From Rhodovulum sp. (GTDB lineage: Bacteria; Pseudomonadota; Alphaproteobacteria; Rhodobacterales; Rhodobacteraceae), in assembly GCA_020637615.1 (NCBI GenBank), contig JACKKC010000008.1:41753-105752 (forward strand): a stretch of DNA of 64,000 nt, written 5' to 3'. Under the pieces are notes generated by a model that saw only the letters and a program-made list of their open reading frames with translations, did no database searches and was not told where the DNA came from. Below, piece after piece: positions 31,538 through 40,233 of this stretch (its first letter is position 1; the number at the start of each line of letters is the position of its first letter). Made by a program: the position numbers and the translations under genes.

Positions 31538-32547
31538 GCCGGGCCGCTGACGCCGGCGCTCTCGAAGCTCGCCATGTCGCGCAGCATCGCCGCGGCAGCG
31601 CGCAGGAGCGGCCAGGCGAGCAGCGCCCCGGTGCCCTCGCCGAGCCGCATGTCGAGGGCGAGCAGCGGCGCGGCACCGAGATGGTCGAGGAGCGGCCGGT
31701 GCCCGGCCTCCGCCGAGACATGGGCGAAGACCATCGCCCGCCGCGCCGCCGGCTCGAGTGCCAGCGCCGCGGCGGCTGCCGCCGTGGCGATGAAGCCGTC
31801 CACCAGCACGATCCTGCCCGCCGTCGCGGCGCCGAGCATGGCCCCGGCCATCGCCGCGATCTCGAAGCCGCCGTATTCGGCCAGCGCCCGCTCGGGGTCG
31901 AGCCGGGCGGGGGTCCGGGCCGCGGCGGCGGCGAGCACCCTGCGCTTGCGCGCGAGGCCGGGATCGTCGAGCCCGGTGCCGCGGCCGACGAGCCCGTCGA
32001 GGTCGAGGCCGGTCAGCTTGTGCCCGAGCATCGCGGCCGAGGCGGTATTGCCGATGCCCATCTCGCCGAAGGCCGCCGCCTCGCCCGGCGCCGCGGCGCC
32101 GAGGCGCCGGCCGGTCTCGAGCGCCTGGCGCGCCTGGGCCTCGTCCATGGCGGGACCGGCGAGAAAGCTGCGGGTCCCCGCGGCGATGCGATGGGAGAGC
32201 AGATGCGGATCCGCGATCGGCTCCCCCGCCACGCCGGCATCCACCACCTGCACCGGGATGCCCTGCGCCGCGGCGAAGACCGTCGCGGCCGCGCCCCCGG
32301 CGAGGAAATTCAGCACCATCTGCCGGGTGACCGCCTGCGGATAGGCCGAGACGCCTTCGAGCGCGATGCCGTGGTCGGCGGCGAAGATCGTGAGCGTGCA
32401 GGTCTCCATGCGCGGGGCGAGCGTGCCCTGGAGCTCGGCGATCTGCGCCGCCAGCGTCTCGATCCGGCCGAGCGCGCCGAGGGGCTTGGTCTTGCCGTCG
32501 ATGGCGCGCCGGATCGCTGCGGCGAGGTCGGATGGGGCGGGTTGCAC
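31534..32547 (-). CDS. cobT: Nicotinate-nucleotide--dimethylbenzimidazole phosphoribosyltransferase
   Basis: Makes alpha-ribazole phosphate from dimethylbenzimidazole and nicotinate mononucleotide for the lower ligand of B12. The 337 residues match the family. Visible signatures are TKPLGALGRIE near the N-terminus, FAADHGIALEGVSAYPQAVT, and EMGIGNT with the catalytic Glu near the C-terminal part (LDMRLGEGTGA). The start is a GTG at 32547 with AAGGAGG ten bases upstream. The cobalamin made would serve the methylmalonyl-CoA mutase at the start of the window. No cobalamin riboswitch fold was recognised upstream. Confidence 0.94.
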   Translation of the reverse strand: MQPAPSDLAAAIRRAIDGKTKPLGALGRIETLAAQIAELQGTLAPRMETCTLTIFAADHGIALEGVSAYPQAVTRQMVLNFLAGGAAATVFAAAQGIPVQVVDAGVAGEPIADPHLLSHRIAAGTRSFLAGPAMDEAQARQALETGRRLGAAAPGEAAAFGEMGIGNTASAAMLGHKLTGLDLDGLVGRGTGLDDPGLARKRRVLAAAAARTPARLDPERALAEYGGFEIAAMAGAMLGAATAGRIVLVDGFIATAAAAAALALEPAARRAMVFAHVSAEAGHRPLLDHLGAAPLLALDMRLGEGTGALLAWPLLRAAAAMLRDMASFESAGVSGPA

Positions 32548-32613
32548 GGTCGTCGGGCCTCCTTGTCTGCGCCGGCCCTTATTGCCGCCCCGCCTGCCCG
32601 AGGCCAGCCCATT

Positions 32614-33492
32614 TCACCGCGACGAAGGCCCCGGCGCCCGGGCGATCTGGACCGCCAGGATGCCGAGCATGATGATCGCGACACCCAGCACGTCGCGCAG
32701 GCTCACGCGCTCGCCGAGGATCAAGGCGGCGGTGGCCACGCCGAAGAACGGGTTGAGGAAATGGAAGGCGGCGGCCCGCGTCGCGCCGATCCTTCCGACG
32801 AGCACGAACCAGACCATCGTCGCGGCGATGCCCGGCACCAGGGTCGTATAGACGAAGGCGATCACGAGCGGCGCGGTCCAATGGACCTGCCAGGTCTCGA
32901 GCGCCAGCGAGACCGGCAGGAGCGCCGCGGCGCCGACCAGCATCTGCAGCCCGACCACCATCCAGAGATTGCCGCCGACCGAGACGCCGCGCACCAAGAG
33001 CGTCGCCACCGCCAGCGCCAGCACGCCGGCGAAGCAGAGCGCCAGCCCGACCGGATCGGCGCCGCCGCCGAGCCGGGCCGCCATGATGATCAGCACGCCG
33101 AGCACGCCCGCCGCGAGTCCCGCGAGCGCCAGCGGCGCCAACCGCTCCCCGAGGAAAAGCCGCCCCAGCCCCGCGACGATCAGGGGCAGCAGGCTCGCCA
33201 CCACCACCGCGAGGCTCGCCTCGACGCTGCGCAAGGCCTCGAAATTGAGGCCGAGATAGAGCGCGTTCTGGCAGAGGCCGAAGACCGCCACGCCGACCCA
33301 TTGCCGGCGCGAAAGGTTGATCCGCTGGCCCATCGCCCAGCCGATCGCCAGCGCGATGCCGCCCGAGAACAGGAAGCGGACGCAGAGCGCAAGGAAGGCC
33401 GGCGCGTCGGCGACGACGATGCGCGCCGAGGTGAAGGCGGAACTCCAGGCCGCGACGAAGAACAGCCCGAGCGCGACGGCGCGCCAATCCAT
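32614..33492 (-). CDS. EamA/DMT-family transporter
   Basis: A 292-residue membrane protein with about ten helices arranged as two EamA repeats: the first ends near GVLGVLIIMAA and the second near VAIIMLGILAVQIA. The opening FFVAAWSSAFTSARI and the mid segment NALYLGLNFEALRSVEASLA are family-typical. DMT exporters move metabolites or amino acids; the substrate cannot be inferred. The ATG at 33492 is chosen with GGGTGGG just before it; a GTG at 33498 is a possible alternative. It lies 66 bases upstream of cobT on the same strand and might be co-transcribed with the cob genes. Confidence 0.88.
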   Translation of the reverse strand: MDWRAVALGLFFVAAWSSAFTSARIVVADAPAFLALCVRFLFSGGIALAIGWAMGQRINLSRRQWVGVAVFGLCQNALYLGLNFEALRSVEASLAVVVASLLPLIVAGLGRLFLGERLAPLALAGLAAGVLGVLIIMAARLGGGADPVGLALCFAGVLALAVATLLVRGVSVGGNLWMVVGLQMLVGAAALLPVSLALETWQVHWTAPLVIAFVYTTLVPGIAATMVWFVLVGRIGATRAAAFHFLNPFFGVATAALILGERVSLRDVLGVAIIMLGILAVQIARAPGPSSR

Positions 33493-33567
33493 TCCCACCC
33501 CCAGAAAAGCAACAGGCCGCGCAGGGGCGCGACCCGTGTAGCGCGTGGTCCGGAAACCGGCGCGGTG

Positions 33568-33858
33568 TCAGGCGTTGATCACGTCCTTGAGCTGCTTGGC
33601 GATGGTCACCTTCGCCACGCGGTCGGCCGGCTTCATCATCTGCTCGCCGGTCGAGGGATTGCGCACCATGCGCTCGGCGCGGGAGCGGCAGGCGAACTTG
33701 CCCAGACCCGGCAGGGTGACGGCGCCGCCGTTGGCGACCTCGTTGGTGACGATGGCGGTCAGCGCTTCGAGCGCGCGGTTCGCCGTGGCCTTGTCCACGC
33801 TCGCGGTCTCGGCAATGGCGGCGACGAGCTGGGTCTTTGTCATGGGCTTTTGCGTCAT
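33568..33858 (-). CDS. HU/IHF family DNA-binding protein
   Basis: A 96-residue histone-like protein: N-terminal dimerisation helices (MTKTQLVAAIAETASVDKATANRALEAL), the beta-arm region (GGAVTLPGLGKFACRSRAERMVRNPSTGEQMMKPA) with the conserved RNPxTG tip that inserts into DNA, and the final helix (RVAKVTIAKQLKDVIN). The ATG at 33858 has AGGAAA upstream and gives the family length; the longer frame to 33924 is not needed. It is a single gene between the EamA transporter and amn. Confidence 0.94.
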   Translation of the reverse strand: MTQKPMTKTQLVAAIAETASVDKATANRALEALTAIVTNEVANGGAVTLPGLGKFACRSRAERMVRNPSTGEQMMKPADRVAKVTIAKQLKDVINA

Positions 33859-34015
33859 ATGGCGTTTCCTGTCGAGCGGATCTAATGAAGCCCAGGCGGC
33901 GTGCCCGCCCCGGCATGATGGCACTTATGCCAGCCGATCACGGAAACTCAATCGCGGAATGCGCAGTGACCCCTTGTTTCATGGGGTTCTGGTGCAACCC
34001 ATGCGCGACTGTTGC

Positions 34016-34038
34016 AAAAAAGAGTCTCCGCGCAGACC
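34016..34038 (-). terminator. Possible rho-independent terminator after amn
   Basis: On the minus strand a short hairpin (GTCT-GCGCGG-AGAC, extended by a G-U pair) is followed by TCTTTTTT, directly after the amn stop codon. The stem is only four or five pairs, so strength is doubtful, but the position and the T run fit. Confidence 0.4.
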
Positions 34039-34042
34039 GGGT

Positions 34043-35533
34043 TCACAGGAATGCCGTTTCGTCGAAACTGCGCAGCTTGCGCGAATGCAGTTTCTCCAGC
34101 GGCATCTCGCGCAGGGATTCCATCGCCCGGATGCCGATGCGCAGATGCTGGGCGACCTGGCGCTTGTAGAAATCGGTGGCCATGCCCGGCAGTTTCAGCT
34201 CGCCGTGCAGCGGCTTGTCGGAGACGCAGAGCAGCGTGCCGTAGGGAACCCGGAAGCGGAAGCCGTTGGCGGCGATGGTGGCGCTCTCCATGTCGAGCGC
34301 GATGGCGCGGGCCTGGCTCAGCCGCGCCACCGGCCCGGACTGGTCGCGCAGCTCCCAGTTGCGGTTGTCGATCGTCGCCACCGTGCCGGTGCGCATGATG
34401 CGCTTCAGCTCGAAGCCGGTCAGGCCGGTGACCTCGGCCACGGCGTTCTGCAGCGCCACCTGCACCTCCGCCAGCGCCGGGATCGGCACCCAGATCGGCA
34501 GGTCGTCGTCGAGAACATGGTCCTCGCGCATATAGGCATGGGCCAGCACGTAATCGCCCAGCGACTGGGAGTTCCTCAGGCCGGCGCAATGGCCGATCAT
34601 CACCCAGACATGCGGGCGCAGCACCGAGACATGGTCGGTGATGGTCTTGGCGTTCGACGGCCCGATCCCGATGTTGACCATCGAGATGCCGGCGTGGTTC
34701 GGCCGGACAAGGTGATAGGTGGGCATCTGCGGCTGGCGCGAGGCGAGCATGCCGCTGCGCCCCTTGCGGGTGGTCACCAGATTGCCGGGCTCGATCAGCG
34801 CCTCGTAGCCGGAATCGGGATCGGCCAGCGCCTCCCGGGCGAATTCCACGAATTCGTCCATGTAGAACTGGTAATTGGTGAAGAGCACGTGGTTCTGGAA
34901 CCACGAGGGGCTGGTGGCGGTGTAATGCGCGAGCCGGGCCAGCGAATAATCGATGCGCTGGGCGGTGAAGGGCGCGAGCGGGCGGGCGCCGTCCGCCCCG
35001 GGGCTCGGCTTGCCGTTGACGATATGGTCGTCGGTGGTGTTCAGGTCCGGCACGTCGAAGAGGTCGCGCAGCGGGCGGTGCAGCGTGTCCTCGATGGAGC
35101 CCTCCACATGGGCGCCCTCCGCCATGGCGAAATGCAGCGGGATGGCGGTGTCGGAGGTGCCGACGCGGACCGGCATGCCGTGGTTCTGGATCAGGAGGCC
35201 GAGCTGCTGGGTCAGGTAGCCTTCGAAGAGATCCGGCCGGGTGATCGTGGTCTCGTAGACGCCGGGCTCGGTCACATGCCCGAAGGAAAGGCGGCTGTCG
35301 ACCTTGGCGAAGCTCGCGGTGGTGACGCCGACCCGCGGGTAGAAGGCGCGAAAACGTCCCTTGGGCGCCTCCCCGGCCATCACCCGGGCGAAATGCCCCC
35401 GCAGGAACTCGACCGCCGCGTCGTAGCGCCGCCGGATCTCGGCCACCGCCTCGGTGGCATCGGTGAAGATGTCGTCGGCCTGCGGTGGCGGCGTGACGAT
35501 CGGCAGTTCGGAGAGAGGGTTGCGGTGATGCAT
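34043..35533 (-). CDS. amn: AMP nucleosidase
   Basis: Hydrolyses AMP to adenine and ribose 5-phosphate. The 496-residue chain has the two-domain form of the bacterial enzyme: an N-terminal AMP-binding domain (about 1-190, with YPRVGVTTASFAKVDSRLSFGHV) and a C-terminal nucleoside-phosphorylase-like domain (about 200-490, with MVNIGIGPSNAKTITDHVSVLRP and ALDMESATIAANGFRFRVPYGTLLCVSDKPLHGELK). It starts eleven bases after the adenine deaminase stop with GAGGG upstream, so the two form an operon: amn releases adenine and ade deaminates it. Confidence 0.95.
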   Translation of the reverse strand: MHHRNPLSELPIVTPPPQADDIFTDATEAVAEIRRRYDAAVEFLRGHFARVMAGEAPKGRFRAFYPRVGVTTASFAKVDSRLSFGHVTEPGVYETTITRPDLFEGYLTQQLGLLIQNHGMPVRVGTSDTAIPLHFAMAEGAHVEGSIEDTLHRPLRDLFDVPDLNTTDDHIVNGKPSPGADGARPLAPFTAQRIDYSLARLAHYTATSPSWFQNHVLFTNYQFYMDEFVEFAREALADPDSGYEALIEPGNLVTTRKGRSGMLASRQPQMPTYHLVRPNHAGISMVNIGIGPSNAKTITDHVSVLRPHVWVMIGHCAGLRNSQSLGDYVLAHAYMREDHVLDDDLPIWVPIPALAEVQVALQNAVAEVTGLTGFELKRIMRTGTVATIDNRNWELRDQSGPVARLSQARAIALDMESATIAANGFRFRVPYGTLLCVSDKPLHGELKLPGMATDFYKRQVAQHLRIGIRAMESLREMPLEKLHSRKLRSFDETAFL

Positions 35534-35544
35534 CGCGGCGGCCC

Positions 35545-37344
35545 TCAGGCAGGCAGGAGAAGCTCGGTCGGCGCGAAGCGCGTCACGTCGATCAGCCCGA
35601 GGTCGGAGATCCGCAGCGCCGGGATCACCACCAGGGCGAGCAGCGAATGCTGCATGTAGGCATTGTTGAGCCGGCAGCCGCAGGCCGCCATTGCCGCGAC
35701 CATGCCCTCGGCGGCGGCGGCGACCTCCTCGGCCGGCGCGTCCGACATGAGCCCCGCGATCGGCAGGCGGACCAGCGCGATCTCCGCGCCGTCCTTCCAG
35801 ACCGTCACCCCGCCCCCGACCTCGCCCAGCCGGTTCGCCGCCAGGGCCATGTCGGATTTCGAGGTGCCCACGACGATCATGTGATGGCTGTCATGGGCCA
35901 CCGTCGAGGCCACCGCGCAGGGCGCGTCGTAGCCGAAGCCCGAGACGAAGCCGTTGACCACCGATCCGGTGCGGCGATGGCGCTCGACGAGCGCGATCTG
36001 GGCGACGTCCTTGGCCACATCCGCCGCCACAAGCCCGTCGACCACGGCGAGCTCCGCCTCCAGCGCCCGCGTCGGCGCCTGGTTCTCGACCACGCCGATC
36101 ACCCGCGCGCGGACGCGCGTCGCACCTGCCGGCGCCGGGATGTCGAAATCGGCCGCCACCAGCTTCCGGCCCATCCGGACCGTCTCCCGCGCGCTCGCGG
36201 GCCAGGTGAAATCCGGCTCTTCGGCGAGGCAGGCGCCGTTCTCGGCCACCACCTCCCCGCGGGCGATCACCGTCTCGATCGGCAGGGTCGCGAGGTCCGA
36301 GGTCAGGATGCAGTCGGCCCGCCGCCCCGGCGTGATCGAGCCGATCTCGCGCTCGAGCCCGAAATGCGTGGCGGTGTTGATCGTGGCCATCTGCAGGGCG
36401 ATCAGCGGGTCGAGGCCGCAATCGATCGCGTGGCGCACCACCCGGTCCATGTGCCCGTCGTTGACCAGCGTGCCGGAATGGCAATCGTCGGTGCAGAGGA
36501 TGAAGTTGCGCGGATCGAGCCCCTTCTCGGTCACGGCGGTGATCTGCGCCTTCACGTCGTACCAGGCCGAGCCGAGCCGCAGCATCGCCCGCATCCCCTG
36601 GCGCACGCGCATGATGGCATCCGCCTCGCAGGTGCCCTCGTGGTCGTCGGCGGGGCCGCCGGCGGCATAGGCATGGAAGCCCGCGAGATCGGGCGAGGCG
36701 TAATGCCCGCCGACGGTCTTGCCCGCCGCCTGGGTCGCGGCGATCTCCGCGAGCATCTTCGGATCGCCGGCGATGACGCCGGGATAGTTCATCATCTCGC
36801 CGAGCCCGACGATGTTCGGCCAGGTCATCGCCTCGGCCACGTCCTCGGGCGAGATCTCGGCGCCCGGCGTCTCCAGCCCCGGCGCCGACGGCGCGCAGGC
36901 GGGCATCTCGACGAAGACATTGATCGGCTGGACCATCGCCTCGTCATGCATCAGCCGCGCGCCCTTGAGCCCGAGCACGTTCGCGACCTCGTGCGGATCG
37001 ACGAACATGCTGGTGGTGCCGTGCGGGATCACCGCGCGCACGAACTGGCTGACCGTCAGCATGCCGCTCTCCACATGCATGTGGCCGTCGCAGAGCCCGG
37101 GGATCAGGTAGCGCCCGCCCGCGTCGATCACCCGGGTCTCGGGGCCGATCATCGCCGAGGCATCGGGCCCGCAGGAGGCGAAGCGCCCGGATTTGATGGC
37201 GATGTCGCTGCCCGGGATCGCCTCGCGGCTGTGCACGTTCACCCAGGTGCAGTTGCGGATCACCATGTCGGCCGGTTCGCGGCCCGCGGCGACCGCAACG
37301 AGATCGGCGGCCACCTCGGGCCACGGACGGATGTACTGGGTCAT
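35545..37344 (-). CDS. ade: Adenine deaminase
   Basis: Converts adenine to hypoxanthine and ammonia. The 599-residue amidohydrolase has its metal-binding motif in CDGHMHVESG (residues about 88-97), a further segment GEMMNYPGV, the conserved CTDDCHSG (aspartate ligand) and a C-terminal domain with VAHDSHHMIVVG typical of Ade. The ATG at 37344 has AGGGGAG eight bases upstream and gives a normal N-terminus (MTQYIRPWPEVAADLVAVAAG); the longer frame is not needed. It lies 110 bases after the XRE-cupin regulator and eleven before amn. Confidence 0.95.
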   Translation of the reverse strand: MTQYIRPWPEVAADLVAVAAGREPADMVIRNCTWVNVHSREAIPGSDIAIKSGRFASCGPDASAMIGPETRVIDAGGRYLIPGLCDGHMHVESGMLTVSQFVRAVIPHGTTSMFVDPHEVANVLGLKGARLMHDEAMVQPINVFVEMPACAPSAPGLETPGAEISPEDVAEAMTWPNIVGLGEMMNYPGVIAGDPKMLAEIAATQAAGKTVGGHYASPDLAGFHAYAAGGPADDHEGTCEADAIMRVRQGMRAMLRLGSAWYDVKAQITAVTEKGLDPRNFILCTDDCHSGTLVNDGHMDRVVRHAIDCGLDPLIALQMATINTATHFGLEREIGSITPGRRADCILTSDLATLPIETVIARGEVVAENGACLAEEPDFTWPASARETVRMGRKLVAADFDIPAPAGATRVRARVIGVVENQAPTRALEAELAVVDGLVAADVAKDVAQIALVERHRRTGSVVNGFVSGFGYDAPCAVASTVAHDSHHMIVVGTSKSDMALAANRLGEVGGGVTVWKDGAEIALVRLPIAGLMSDAPAEEVAAAAEGMVAAMAACGCRLNNAYMQHSLLALVVIPALRISDLGLIDVTRFAPTELLLPA

Positions 37345-37454
37345 GTCACACGCTCCCCTGCGGCCCGCCGGCATGCAAGCGATACCGCCGCTCGGGCCGG
37401 GTGGAAAGCCGTTTCCGTTCTCGTTCCCGTCCCCGCGACCGCGCCGAGGCTGCA

Positions 37455-38081
37455 TCAGGGGACCACGGTGGCCGCCACGGTCTCGGCCGCCGCGCCGCCG
37501 GCGGTGACCACGACGAGGGCCGTTCCGCCCTCGCTCCCGATCGTGCCGTATGTATGCGGCACATCGGGGTCGAAATAGAGTGCGTCACCCTCGTCGAGCA
37601 GGATCGGCGCGTCACCGACAGTCACCGCGACCTGTCCGCCCAGGATGAACACGAGCTCGGCTCCGTCGTGCCGATGCGGGGACGAGGTCGGTCCTCCTGC
37701 CGGGAACACGGCCAGATAGGCGTCCATCAGCCGGTCGGTCGCCGGAAAGTTCAGGCTCTCGAAGAAATAGGCGGGTCTTGTCCCGCCGGCAGTCTCGGGC
37801 AGGCGAAGCCGGTCCTGCCGGCGCACCACGGTCACGGTCCGCTGCACGCCGGCATCGGTGAAGAAATGGTCGAGCCCCACGCCGAACACCATGGCGATGC
37901 GCAGGAGCGTCGGCAGCGTCGGAAAGACCTGGCCGCGCTCGATCTTGGAAAGCATTCCCGGCGAGAGGCCCGTGTGCTCGCCAAGCTGCACGAGGCCGAG
38001 TTTCCTGGACTGGCGCAGCCCGCGCACCTTCGACCCGATCCGGTATTGCTCCAGCCCGTCCGCGATCGTTTCCGATACCAT
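37455..38081 (-). CDS. XRE-family regulator with C-terminal cupin domain
   Basis: A 208-residue transcription factor. The N-terminal helix-turn-helix (about 12-70: IGSKVRGLRQSRKLGLVQLGEHTGLSPGMLSKIERGQVFPTLPTLLRI) binds DNA; the C-terminal cupin (about 110-195: SSPHRHDGAELVFILGGQVAVTVGDAPILLDEGDALYFD) probably senses a small ligand. This design is common in regulators of purine, polyamine and amino-acid metabolism. Its position directly before ade-amn on the same strand suggests control of adenine salvage, and autoregulation is likely. It diverges from the fasciclin gene. Confidence 0.9.
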   Translation of the reverse strand: MVSETIADGLEQYRIGSKVRGLRQSRKLGLVQLGEHTGLSPGMLSKIERGQVFPTLPTLLRIAMVFGVGLDHFFTDAGVQRTVTVVRRQDRLRLPETAGGTRPAYFFESLNFPATDRLMDAYLAVFPAGGPTSSPHRHDGAELVFILGGQVAVTVGDAPILLDEGDALYFDPDVPHTYGTIGSEGGTALVVVTAGGAAAETVAATVVP

Positions 38082-38267
38082 GCGCGCTTCCCGTTTTTCC
38101 CCTGAAGCAATGTTTGCCGTCCGGTTGTATCATGATGAAAAAGAATGTCTCCTCACGAAAATGTGCCTGGTATGAAAAAGATCTTTCACTAGCTGACAAT
38201 CCGTCGCCGCCGGGTGGAACACCGAAAGGCGGATAGACGGCAATGCCAGCACAGGAAGGACCCAAGC

Positions 38268-38762
38268 ATGATGATGAAGTCGAGGAAGCTCTTCGCCGCC
38301 GCGATCGCGGCCATCGGGATCACGGCCGGCGCCGCGCAGGCTCAGCAGGCCGATATCGTCGACACCGCAATCGGCGCCGGCAGCTTCAACACCCTGGTAT
38401 CGGCGGTGCAGGCGGCGGAACTCGTCGATGCCCTGAAGGGCGAGGGCCCCTTCACGGTCTTCGCGCCGACCGACGAGGCCTTCGCGGCGCTTCCGGCCGG
38501 CACGGTCGACGACCTGCTCAAGCCCGAGAACCGCGACCAGCTCGTCGCGATCCTGACCTATCACGTCGTGCCGGCCAAGGTCATGTCCGCCGACATCGCC
38601 GGCAAGACGGCGACGGCCAAGACGCTTTCCGGCGGCGAGCTCGCGATCGACGCGACGAGCGGGGTGACGGTCAACGACGCCAAGGTGGTGACCGCCGACA
38701 TCGAGGCCTCGAACGGCGTGATCCATGTCGTCGACGCGGTCATCCTTCCGCCCGCCAACTGA
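38268..38762 (+). CDS. Fasciclin-domain exported protein
   Basis: A 164-residue secreted protein: signal peptide ([20 protein letters not shown]) and one FAS1 domain with the two conserved boxes ([19 protein letters not shown] and [10 protein letters not shown]; final box [13 protein letters not shown]). FAS1 proteins bind surfaces, polymers or small molecules; the function of bacterial single-domain members is rarely known. Three ATG codons occur in a row (38268, 38271, 38274); AGGAAGGA fits the first best. It precedes a small membrane-protein gene with a hairpin in between. Confidence 0.9.
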   Translation: MMMKSRKLFAAAIAAIGITAGAAQAQQADIVDTAIGAGSFNTLVSAVQAAELVDALKGEGPFTVFAPTDEAFAALPAGTVDDLLKPENRDQLVAILTYHVVPAKVMSADIAGKTATAKTLSGGELAIDATSGVTVNDAKVVTADIEASNGVIHVVDAVILPPAN

Positions 38763-38785
38763 TCCCCGCCATCCCCGCCATTCGG

Positions 38786-38808
38786 GCCGCGCAGGCAATC
38801 CGCGCGGC
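38786..38808 (+). terminator. Hairpin between fasciclin and DUF378 genes
   Basis: A perfect seven-pair stem, GCCGCGC/GCGCGGC, with a nine-base loop lies in the 66-base gap. There is no T run after it, so it may attenuate transcription or stabilise the upstream mRNA rather than fully terminate. Confidence 0.45.
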
Positions 38809-38828
38809 TCCCCCAACGGAGAAAGAGC

Positions 38829-39050
38829 ATGAAGGCACTCAACGTCGTCACCCTGATCCTGCTGATCGTCGGCGGATTGAACTGGGGTCTCGTCGGCATC
38901 TTCGGCCTTGACCTTGTCGCGACCCTGTTCGGTGCCGGCTCGGCGCTGTCGCGGCTGGTCTATGTCCTGGTCGGATTGTCGGCCCTGTGGCAGGTCCGGC
39001 CGCTGACCGCCGCCCTCGGCGGCCACGCCTCCCCGGTCGGGCACCGCTGA
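38829..39050 (+). CDS. DUF378 family small membrane protein
   Basis: A 73-residue protein with two membrane helices (about 5-25 and 38-60) and the family core VGGLNWGLVGIFGLDLVATLFG. Known members are of unknown function and common in bacteria. GGAGAAAGAG provides a ribosome binding site. It follows the fasciclin gene after 66 bases and is probably co-transcribed with it. A strong hairpin follows its stop. Confidence 0.88.
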   Translation: MKALNVVTLILLIVGGLNWGLVGIFGLDLVATLFGAGSALSRLVYVLVGLSALWQVRPLTAALGGHASPVGHR

Positions 39051-39056
39051 AGCGAC

Positions 39057-39080
39057 CCGGGCCCCGGTGCCGGGGCCCGG
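39057..39080 (+). terminator. Strong hairpin after the DUF378 gene
   Basis: CCGGGCCCCG and CGGGGCCCGG form a perfect ten-pair stem with loop GTGC, six bases after the stop. No T run follows. It probably ends the fasciclin-DUF378 transcript. Confidence 0.55.
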
Positions 39081-39213
39081 TCACCGCACCGTCGCCCGCG
39101 ACAGTCTGAACGGTGGCGACGAGATGCAGGGATCGCTCCAGCCTGAATTTGCGTGATGCCGGGCGGCAGAATCACGATTCCCGAGCCGGAGGCCCGACAT
39201 GGTGCTCGGAATG

Positions 39214-39675
39214 TCAGGCAGGCGCCCTCGCGAAGACCTCCGCCACAATGGCTTCGAGCATTGCGGCATCGGCGTCGCCGAAGGCCGCCGCGCGGTCGCT
39301 GTCGATGTCGAGCAGGGCGATCAGCGCGCCGGAGGCATCGAAGACCGGCACCACGATCTCCGAGCGCGTGCTCGAGGCGCAGGCGATATGGCCGGGAAAG
39401 GCATCGACGTCCGGCACGATCTGCGTCCGGCGCTCCCGCGCCGCGGCACCGCAGACGCCGCGCTCGAAGGGAATGACCAGGCAGCCGTGCCCGCCCTGAT
39501 AGGGGCCGATCTTCAGGAGACCCGGCGCCACCACCCGGTAGAAGCCCACCCAGTCGAAGCGCGCGTCGGCATGGTAGAGCTCGCAGGCGATCGTGGCCAT
39601 CAGGGCGATCGCATCGGATTCGCCCGCGGTGAGCGCCCGGATCCGGGCGGTGACTTCGGCTTGGTCGAGGGGCAT
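39214..39675 (-). CDS. msrC: Free methionine-(R)-sulfoxide reductase, GAF type
   Basis: Reduces free L-methionine-(R)-sulfoxide. The 153-residue GAF-domain protein has cysteines at 65, 75 and 99, with the same spacing (10 and 24 residues) as the catalytic set in E. coli YebR. The surrounding segments GCLVIPFERGVCGAAA and FPGHIACASSTRSEIVVPV match the family closely. The ATG at 39675 opens the conserved N-terminus; the open frame continues to 39960 through a family 2 repeat, which is not coding. It is a single gene pointing towards the DUF378 gene. Confidence 0.9.
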   Translation of the reverse strand: MPLDQAEVTARIRALTAGESDAIALMATIACELYHADARFDWVGFYRVVAPGLLKIGPYQGGHGCLVIPFERGVCGAAARERRTQIVPDVDAFPGHIACASSTRSEIVVPVFDASGALIALLDIDSDRAAAFGDADAAMLEAIVAEVFARAPA

Positions 39676-39782
39676 CGACAACCCCCAGCTGCGCCCCTGC
39701 GCTACTCCCGCCGGGAGATCGGCGCAAACGAAAACGCCCGGATGTTCCATGTGCCAGTGCCCTCGCCGTCGATACTCATCTG

Positions 39783-39990
39783 ACCCAGGCGAAGGGCCAC
39801 CAGCCCGATCGACCCGTGGCGATCGGACCGCGCCGGCCCTGCCGGGGGCCGGCGCGCTTCGCACGCCGTCCAGGGCCGTCCCGTCCCGATCCTCAACCAG
39901 CGGGTAGGCCGCACCTCCTTCGCCCTGCGGCTTGCGCCTCGGGGCGACCGGACCGAGCAAGGCGCCACCGGCGCCTCGCCGTCATCGGTC
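39783..39990 (-). repeat. Family 2 dispersed repeat, full copy (reverse orientation)
   Basis: About 205 bases that read, on the minus strand, like the copy at 51140-51340: GGCGAGGCGCCGGTGGCGC, GCGCAAGCCGCAGGGCGA, GGTTGAGGATC, then a hairpin core TCCGATCG-CCACGGGT-CGATCGGGC. I estimate roughly three quarters identity by eye. It lies in the 558-base gap between msrC and amtB. Confidence 0.75.
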
Positions 39991-40186
39991 CGGGGGAATG
40001 CTCTGCGGGCCACGCGGGGCGCGGCCCTCTTCCCGGCCAGAAATCCGGACCAGCCGCGACAGCGTCGGTCGGGCGGAAAGGGCGCCGGTATCACGACACG
40101 CCACCTGCTTTCTGCCGCTGCCCCGTGCTGATGCGCCGGCGAAACGGCGAAGACCCCGCGTCCACGAGGTCGGTCCGTGTCAAGTA

Positions 40187-40210
40187 CGCCCGGGCCGCAT
40201 GGCCCGGGCG
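40187..40210. terminator. Hairpin terminator downstream of amtB
   Basis: CGCCCGGGCC-GCAT-GGCCCGGGCG is a perfect ten-pair stem with a four-base loop, 24 bases beyond the amtB stop codon. No T run follows on the minus strand, but nothing else in the gap looks like an end. Positions 39991-40186 otherwise show nothing recognisable. Confidence 0.55.
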
Positions 40211-40233
40211 TTTCCGCGAGAAGGCCGGTGGCC

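Noticed and set aside
39676..39960. N-terminal extension of the msrC frame
   Set aside because: The extension runs through a family 2 repeat, and the conserved protein starts at 39675.
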